DNA of 10,783 bases, from positions 1 to 10,783 of the forward strand of contig JBBTCW010000014.1 of NCBI GenBank assembly GCA_038043025.1. Direction: 5' to 3'. Origin of the DNA: O2-02-FULL-42-9 sp038043025. Lineage in GTDB: Bacteria; Pseudomonadota; Gammaproteobacteria; UBA12402. Position numbers and translations under genes: made by a program. Under the pieces are notes generated by a model that was not told the DNA's origin, ran no database searches, and saw only the letters and a program-made list of their open reading frames with translations. Each line of letters opens with the position of its first letter. The first letter of the stretch is position 1. Below are positions 6,475-10,783 of the stretch, piece by piece.

Positions 6475-6620
6475 TGTCATGCCGCGACAGAAAAGCGGCA
6501 TCCAGAAAAATTTATATTAAAGATTATAATAACGGAGTACCGTTATTATAATCACTGGATACCGGCTTTCGCCGGTATGACGAAAGCCTGGATCCCGCTG
6601 GTCTTGTCCGCGGGATGACA
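6475..6620 (+). repeat. Modular palindromic repeat, copy 2, in the fabH-fabD spacer
   Basis: There are four hairpin units. Module 1 is TGTCATGCCGC with GCGGCAT (6475-6501). The core is a perfect 14-bp stem, GATTATAATAACGG-AGTA-CCGTTATTATAATC (6522-6553). Next is ATACCGGC-TTTC-GCCGGTAT (6559-6578). The last is GGATCCCGC with GCGGGATGACA (6590-6620). It occupies nearly all of the 169-base gap between fabH and fabD. The core and ATACCGGC parts match the opposite-strand copy at 1215-1342. Such GTCAT-ended palindromes are widespread in Proteobacteria. Here it is transcribed within the fab operon. Confidence 0.9.
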
Positions 6621-6626
6621 ATATGT

Positions 6627-7574
6627 TTAATATTTTAAAAGTATCCCGCCCCAGGTAAATCCACCACCAAATGCTTCCAACAATAAATGCTGGCCAAGTT
6701 GAATGCGATGATCTCGTATGCCTTGATCTAATGCTAATGGAATAGAAGCCCCCGACGTATTGCCCTGCTCTTGTATGGTCATGATAGCATGATCCAACGG
6801 AAAATTTAAACGGGTTAAAATCGCTTTTATAATGCGCGTGTTTGCTTGATGCGGAATAATCCAATCAATATCTTGAACGGTTAAATGATTATCTTCTATT
6901 AAGTGACGCACCGAATTAGTCATTGCCTCAACAGCCATTTTAAAGACTTCCCTACCATTCATGCGCACATGTGCCGCCTCATCATATAATCCCGTTGGCA
7001 AGGTTAATACATCTTTTTCGGTACCATTGGCGCCCAATTGACTGTCAATAATGCCGGGCTCGTTGGCTTGTGTGAGCAGAACCGCACCTGCACCATCACC
7101 AAATAAAATGCATGTATTACGGTCTTTCCAATCCATGACACGTGACATAACTTCGCTGCCAACGACTAATGCCCGTTTTACGGCACCCGATCGAATATAT
7201 TGTTCTGCTGTTGCCAATGCATAAATAAAACCCGAACAAGCGGCGCTCATATCAAATGCAATACAAGTTGGAATTTTCAATCGATGTTGTAATAAACAAG
7301 CGGTACTGGGGAAAAAATTTTCCGGTGTGCAAGTGGCCACTATAATCAAATCAATTTGATTCGGCTCTATTTGCGCCATTTCCAATGCATTCTTTGAGGC
7401 AATTTCCGCCATTGACGTCACGGTTTCGTGAGCCGACGCGATATGCCGAGAATGAATACCCGTGCGTGAAGAAATCCATTCATCCGATGTATCCACGAGT
7501 CGCTCTAAGTCTTTGTTGCTCAAGACGTTGCGAGGCAAGTACGACCCTGTACCAATGATTTTTGCGTAATTCAT
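6627..7574 (-). CDS. fabH: 3-oxoacyl-ACP synthase III (KAS III)
   Basis: Cytosolic enzyme that starts fatty-acid synthesis by condensing acetyl-CoA with malonyl-ACP. At 315 residues it is normal length. The Cys-His-Asn triad is C113 (DMSAACSGF), H242 (IIPHQANTRII) and N272 (EQGNTSGAS), and the C-terminal GGGFTWGG is conserved. The ATG at 7574 overlaps the plsX stop as ATGA, so translation is probably coupled; no clear ribosome site is seen. Pseudomonas lacks fabH at this place, so the layout is nearer to that of E. coli in this respect. Confidence 0.97.
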   Translation of the reverse strand: MNYAKIIGTGSYLPRNVLSNKDLERLVDTSDEWISSRTGIHSRHIASAHETVTSMAEIASKNALEMAQIEPNQIDLIIVATCTPENFFPSTACLLQHRLKIPTCIAFDMSAACSGFIYALATAEQYIRSGAVKRALVVGSEVMSRVMDWKDRNTCILFGDGAGAVLLTQANEPGIIDSQLGANGTEKDVLTLPTGLYDEAAHVRMNGREVFKMAVEAMTNSVRHLIEDNHLTVQDIDWIIPHQANTRIIKAILTRLNFPLDHAIMTIQEQGNTSGASIPLALDQGIRDHRIQLGQHLLLEAFGGGFTWGGILLKY

Positions 7575-8608
7575 GATGTTTGATTGTTTGCTAATAACCG
7601 AGCAATTTCATTTTTAATTAATTCCGGCACATTATGTTCAATTTCTGAAATAGCACATTCAATGGCTTGCGCAAAGCCGGCAACGGTTGTTTTGCCGTGA
7701 CTTTTTATAACAATACCTTGCAAACCAACAAAGCTTGCGCCGTTATATAGATGCGGATTTAAGCTTTTTTTCAAAGACCGCAACACTAATGTCGCACAAA
7801 GCGCTGATAGCTTTGTTAAAAAATTTCGATAAAATTCTTTTTTAATTAAGCCACCAATAAATTTTGCCAACCCTTCAATTGTTTTTAAGGTCACATTGCC
7901 GATGAAACCATCGCACACAACAACATCCGCCGTCCCTTTAAAGATATCATCCCCTTCGACATAACCAATATAGTTAAGATCTTTGATACTCGATAATAAA
8001 CGATCCGTTTCTTTGACCTGCTCATTTCCTTTGATTTGCTCTACACCAATATTTAACAAGGCGACTTTAGGGTTTGGCTTGCCATCCACTGCCGCAACAA
8101 GCGTGGATCCCATCATCGCAAATTGACATAATGTTTCGGGGCTCGCATCGACATTGGCACCGACATCTAATACGCGCACACGCTTTAATTCATTATTGGC
8201 GGGTAACGCACATATAATCGCCGCGCGATTGATACCTGGCAATGTTTTTAATACAAAATGTGCCGTCGCCATTAATGCGCCCGTATTTCCCGCGCTGACA
8301 CAAGCTTGAACTTTTTGTTGTTTGACAAGATTAATTGCAACACGCATAGACGAATCTTTTTTATAGCGTAGCGCTTGCGTAGGCGATTCATCCATACTGA
8401 CAACTTCGGAGGCATGCTGAAGCGTTAAACGAGAACCAACGTTATTTTTATAGCGAGATAAATAGAGCTTAAGAATACGCTCATCGCCAACCAACACTAA
8501 ATGCAAATTTGGATGTTTCTTAAGTGCTCTTAATGCACCGGGTACGACAACATCTGCCCCATTGTCGCCACCCATGGCATCAATTGCAATTCGTATTTCA
8601 CTCGACAT
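7571..8608 (-). CDS. plsX: Phosphate acyltransferase PlsX
   Basis: Peripheral membrane enzyme that makes acyl-phosphate from acyl-ACP, for PlsY to begin phospholipid synthesis. At 345 residues it is typical. The N-terminal signature IDAMGGDNGADVVVPGA (9-25) and SAGNTGALMA (104-113) are diagnostic, and the NIGVE and DGFIGNV motifs are also present. The ATG at 8608 overlaps the rpmF stop as TAATG, so it is read as part of the rpmF-plsX-fabH unit. Confidence 0.97.
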   Translation of the reverse strand: MSSEIRIAIDAMGGDNGADVVVPGALRALKKHPNLHLVLVGDERILKLYLSRYKNNVGSRLTLQHASEVVSMDESPTQALRYKKDSSMRVAINLVKQQKVQACVSAGNTGALMATAHFVLKTLPGINRAAIICALPANNELKRVRVLDVGANVDASPETLCQFAMMGSTLVAAVDGKPNPKVALLNIGVEQIKGNEQVKETDRLLSSIKDLNYIGYVEGDDIFKGTADVVVCDGFIGNVTLKTIEGLAKFIGGLIKKEFYRNFLTKLSALCATLVLRSLKKSLNPHLYNGASFVGLQGIVIKSHGKTTVAGFAQAIECAISEIEHNVPELIKNEIARLLANNQTS

Positions 8609-8805
8609 TAGGCTTCATCTTCAGCCTGATCTTCTTTCGGCTGGATAACTTGACGACCACGATAAAAGCCCTTTGGCGTAATATGATGCCTACGATGTGT
8701 TTCACCGGTTGTTACATCCGTCGTTAATGCCGGCAGTTTAATGCCGTCGTGAGAACGACGCATGCCGCGTCGTGACCTGGATTTTCTTGATTTCTGTACA
8801 GCCAT
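8608..8805 (-). CDS. rpmF: 50S ribosomal protein L32
   Basis: Small basic protein of the large ribosomal subunit, 65 residues. The start MAVQKSRKSRSRRGMRRSHD and the THRRHHITPKGFYRGR block match L32. The last eight residues (EDQAEDEA) form an acidic tail, making it slightly longer than E. coli L32 (57). The start at 8805 has AGGGG about eight bases upstream. It is the first gene after a strong promoter and just before plsX. The yceD (DUF177) gene usual upstream is missing. Confidence 0.95.
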   Translation of the reverse strand: MAVQKSRKSRSRRGMRRSHDGIKLPALTTDVTTGETHRRHHITPKGFYRGRQVIQPKEDQAEDEA

Positions 8806-8850
8806 AGCAATGCCCCTAAAATGTCAAATCGCAATAAATGTGAACGCACA

Positions 8851-8879
8851 ATACTATATACCATCGCCAAAGCTGTCAA
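8851..8879 (-). promoter_or_regulatory. Sigma70-type promoter of the rpmF-plsX-fab operon
   Basis: On the minus strand a perfect TTGACA (8879-8874) is followed after 17 bases by TAGTAT (8856-8851); an overlapping TATAGT is also possible at shorter spacing. It sits in the 93-base gap between the HAD gene and rpmF, with the predicted transcript start about 40 bases before the rpmF ATG. Confidence 0.7.
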
Positions 8880-8898
8880 TAAAATATTTATAATGGTT

Positions 8899-9543
8899 TT
8901 ATTTTAGCCAAGCTGGCAATTCGCGAATATCCGACAAACACCCCACTATTTCGTGCTTCATCAGCTCCTCTTCATCTTGTACACCATAACTGACCGCTAA
9001 GGCATCGACCCCCGCATTCGCGGCTAATTGGAGGTCATATACCGTATCGCCAATCATAAGAACCTTTTCAGAGGAAACCCCTAACCGCTCCATAATTTCA
9101 AATAACATTTGAGGATTGGGTTTTGAAGGCCCTTCATCACCACATCGCGTGACCATAAACATATCCTGTAAATCTAAATGATGTAATTCTTTGTCAAAAT
9201 AATCACGATTTTTCCCCGTTGCAACCGCCAGAATATAACCCAACGAATGCAGCTGTTTTAACACGGTTTCGGCGCCCGTAAATAATACCGGTAGCTGATG
9301 AAGCCCTAAACCATAATGGCGTCGGTATGCGGGCAAAAATAAATCGCGATCTTTCTTTGTTGCCTGCGGAAATAACCGATCCATCACTGCGGTTGCATTC
9401 AATCCGATGCAGCGCTTAATTAATTCGGGCTGCAATGTACCCAGTTTTAATTCCTGCGCCGCATTTTTTATACTGTCAACAATACGTGTGCCAGAATCAT
9501 ATAAGGTTCCATCCCAATCAAATACAATCGCATCATATTTCAT
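8899..9543 (-). CDS. HAD-superfamily phosphatase, phosphoglycolate-phosphatase-like
   Basis: Probable soluble phosphatase of HAD subfamily IA (214 residues). Motif I is FDWDGTLYDS with nucleophile D9 and acid/base D11. Motif II is AVATGK (T109), motif III is K141 in PSKPNPQML, and motif IV is MIGDTVYDLQ (D166, D170). A helical cap (about 18-85) lies between motifs I and II, as in Gph and PpaX. The substrate cannot be told from sequence; phosphoglycolate or another small phosphate ester is likely. The ATG overlaps the rluC stop (ATGA). An HAD gene right after rluC is also the arrangement in Pseudomonas, where sppA, maf and yceD follow; here these are missing. Confidence 0.92.
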   Translation of the reverse strand: MKYDAIVFDWDGTLYDSGTRIVDSIKNAAQELKLGTLQPELIKRCIGLNATAVMDRLFPQATKKDRDLFLPAYRRHYGLGLHQLPVLFTGAETVLKQLHSLGYILAVATGKNRDYFDKELHHLDLQDMFMVTRCGDEGPSKPNPQMLFEIMERLGVSSEKVLMIGDTVYDLQLAANAGVDALAVSYGVQDEEELMKHEIVGCLSDIRELPAWLK

Positions 9544-10472
9544 AATCGATCCAGTTGTTGTAAGACAGACATTAAATCTTCGTTAAGCGGTGCGTAAACA
9601 TTAATTTCTCTCTTTCTCCAAGTAAATTGTAACCGTTCTGCATGTAAAAATAAACGGTGCAAATGAACGGATTTCATCAAGCGATTAAACTCATGATCAC
9701 CGTATTTGCTATCGCCTGCAATCGGATGTTGTGCATATTCGCTGTGTATACGAATTTGATGCGTACGACCCGTATGAGGCAAAACTCGGACAAAATCAGC
9801 TATTTTATAGCGCTTTTTAACATAAAATTCGGTAGAAGCTGCTTTCCCTTCATCGGTAACAACCGATCGGCGTTCGCCCGACTGCAAAATATTTTTTTGC
9901 ATATAGGTTTCAATCTTGGTGTGCTCTTTTTCCCAATGGCCTTTCGTCAAAGCGAGATATGTTTTTTTAATTTTACGTGTTTTAAATAATATCTGTAATT
10001 CACGCAACGCATTCAAGTTTTTTGCGATCACAACACAACCCGATGTGCCTTTGTCCAATCGATGTGCTAAGCGTAAAAATATGTTGTGCGGGCGCAACAT
10101 ACTGACCACCTGCATCAAATCGTGCGTCAACGTGCTGCCACCGTGAACAGCTAACCCTGAAGGCTTATTAATAATCAGCAGGTCATCATCTTCCATGAGA
10201 ATATGTTGTTCAATCAATTTCTGTAAGGATTGAGAGGGAGCACTATGCTTTGGCTCATTGACCATGACCGGTGGTATTCGAATCTGATCACCTGGTTTTA
10301 AATGGTACAAGGGCTTGATACGCCCTTTATTCACCCGAACCTCCCCTTTTCTAATAATTCGATAAATACGACTTTTGGGGATCCCTTTCAGTCGCGCGAT
10401 GAGATAATTATCAATGCGTTGCCCGGCGTATTGGGGATCAATGGTCACTATTTGTGTTTTTTTTGAATGCAT
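9540..10472 (-). CDS. rluC: 23S rRNA pseudouridine synthase RluC
   Basis: Converts uridines of 23S rRNA (positions 955, 2504 and 2580 in E. coli) to pseudouridine. An N-terminal S4 RNA-binding domain (about 18-66: GQRIDNYLIARLKGIPKSRIYRII...GDQIRIPP) precedes the RluA-type catalytic domain. The catalytic Asp is D140 in HRLDKGTSGC, with LPHTGRTHQIRIH (231-243) and AGDSKYGD also conserved. At 310 residues it is normal. RluC is preferred over RluD by context (start of the rluC-HAD-rpmF-fab locus). The ATG at 10472 has only a weak ribosome site. The leader carries a MITE 38 bases upstream. Confidence 0.93.
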   Translation of the reverse strand: MHSKKTQIVTIDPQYAGQRIDNYLIARLKGIPKSRIYRIIRKGEVRVNKGRIKPLYHLKPGDQIRIPPVMVNEPKHSAPSQSLQKLIEQHILMEDDDLLIINKPSGLAVHGGSTLTHDLMQVVSMLRPHNIFLRLAHRLDKGTSGCVVIAKNLNALRELQILFKTRKIKKTYLALTKGHWEKEHTKIETYMQKNILQSGERRSVVTDEGKAASTEFYVKKRYKIADFVRVLPHTGRTHQIRIHSEYAQHPIAGDSKYGDHEFNRLMKSVHLHRLFLHAERLQFTWRKREINVYAPLNEDLMSVLQQLDRL

Positions 10473-10509
10473 AAACTTTTTTCAACATCTCAAATTTCTG
10501 CCTATCATA

Positions 10510-10690
10510 AGGGTCTGTCACAGAATAAGTGATGCATTTAGCATCCCATCTGACAGGCACCTTTGGACGTTCTTCAATCGAAAAATAACTTACATAGTCC
10601 CTGCTATGTGCGTTTTTTTTCTCAATCAGAACGTCCAAATCTGCCTATCAGCTGGGCGCTAACTGTACCACTTATTCTGTGACAGACCCT
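10510..10690. mobile_element. Fold-back MITE with 22-bp perfect terminal inverted repeats
   Basis: Bases 10510-10531 and 10669-10690 are a perfect 22-bp inverted repeat beginning AGGGTCTGTCACAG. Taking the element as 10511-10689, both flanks read TAA (10508-10510 and 10690-10692), a likely 3-bp target duplication. The pairing continues inward imperfectly, for example CTGACAGGCACCTTTGGACG against the arm at 10631-10650, ending with GGACGTTCT (10565-10573) and AGAACGTCC (10628-10636). Arms are thus about 62 bases around a 54-base loop. The loop has a small hairpin, ACATAG-TCCCTG-CTATGT, followed by a plus-strand run of eight T. It codes for no transposase. TIR and duplication size recall IS5-like groups, but this is inference. 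Confidence 0.85.
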
Positions 10691-10742
10691 AACAGAAAAT
10701 TCATATAAAACGTGAAAATTTCCCCGCAGCTTGCCGCATGGG

Positions 10743-10770
10743 TTTATACATAAGTTTATCATGATTTCAA
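10743..10770 (-). promoter_or_regulatory. Candidate sigma70 promoter upstream of rluC and the MITE
   Basis: On the minus strand TTGAAA (10770-10765) and TATAAA (10748-10743) are spaced by 16 bases. Transcription from here would run through the MITE into rluC, giving a leader of about 260 bases with a long hairpin. The rest of 10691-10783 shows no gene. In many Gammaproteobacteria rne lies divergently beyond this point, but it is not visible here. Confidence 0.45.
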
Positions 10771-10783
10771 TCCTGGAAGCACT

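Noticed and set aside
10438..10638. Minus-strand 66-codon frame across the MITE and the rluC start
   Set aside because: Most of it is the MITE loop and arm, and its end overlaps rluC in another frame. No recognisable protein features.
1..10783. Search for CRISPR arrays, tRNA or rRNA genes, toxin-antitoxin pairs, defence or phage genes
   Set aside because: No regularly spaced repeats, cloverleaf-like sequence or matching protein motifs were seen. The accessory left end is repeat mosaic and one unknown protein only.

Overview
The window is a leftward (minus-strand) fatty-acid-synthesis and cell-envelope gene cluster of a gammaproteobacterium. The order rluC, HAD phosphatase, rpmF, plsX, fabH, fabD, fabG, acpP, fabF, mltG, tmk is the classical gammaproteobacterial fab locus. 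By eye the base composition is moderately AT-rich (about 40-45% GC). Compared with the E. coli and Pseudomonas layouts, several usual members are absent (maf, yceD, pabC, holB, and sppA of the Pseudomonas version), and the spacers carry small palindromic repeats and a MITE. This fits a compacted, repeat-bearing genome; a Legionellales/Coxiellaceae-type bacterium is my best guess, but nothing here fixes the lineage.

Layout from right to left, in the direction of transcription. 10743-10770: candidate promoter. 10510-10690: a 181-bp fold-back MITE lying in the rluC leader. 10472-8899: rluC and a HAD phosphatase with an ATGA overlap. 8879-8851: a strong sigma70-like promoter for rpmF. 8805-4763: rpmF, plsX, fabH, fabD, fabG, tightly packed or overlapping except for a 169-bp fabH-fabD spacer filled by a three-module palindromic repeat. 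4762-4623: a spacer with a probable acpP promoter. 4622-2081: acpP, a terminator-like hairpin, then fabF overlapping mltG. 2094-1372: tmk, whose end has been rewritten by a small insertion.

The enzymes form one pathway. PlsX links acyl-ACP to phospholipid synthesis, FabD makes malonyl-ACP, FabH starts chains, FabG reduces and FabF elongates, all on AcpP. RpmF and RluC serve the 50S ribosomal subunit, MltG sets glycan length in peptidoglycan, and Tmk makes dTDP. All have their diagnostic catalytic residues and look functional.

The left 1.5 kb is accessory sequence. It holds a mosaic of short inverted repeats (1023-1498), a degraded reading frame, and an unrecognised protein running off the left edge (715 to 1). 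That protein has an exact 33-bp internal tandem duplication and an Ala/Glu/Lys/Arg-rich coiled-coil tail. I found no defence system, CRISPR array, RNA gene or other clearly new system. The most informative observations are the MITE, the insertion that extends Tmk, and the nested palindromic repeats.
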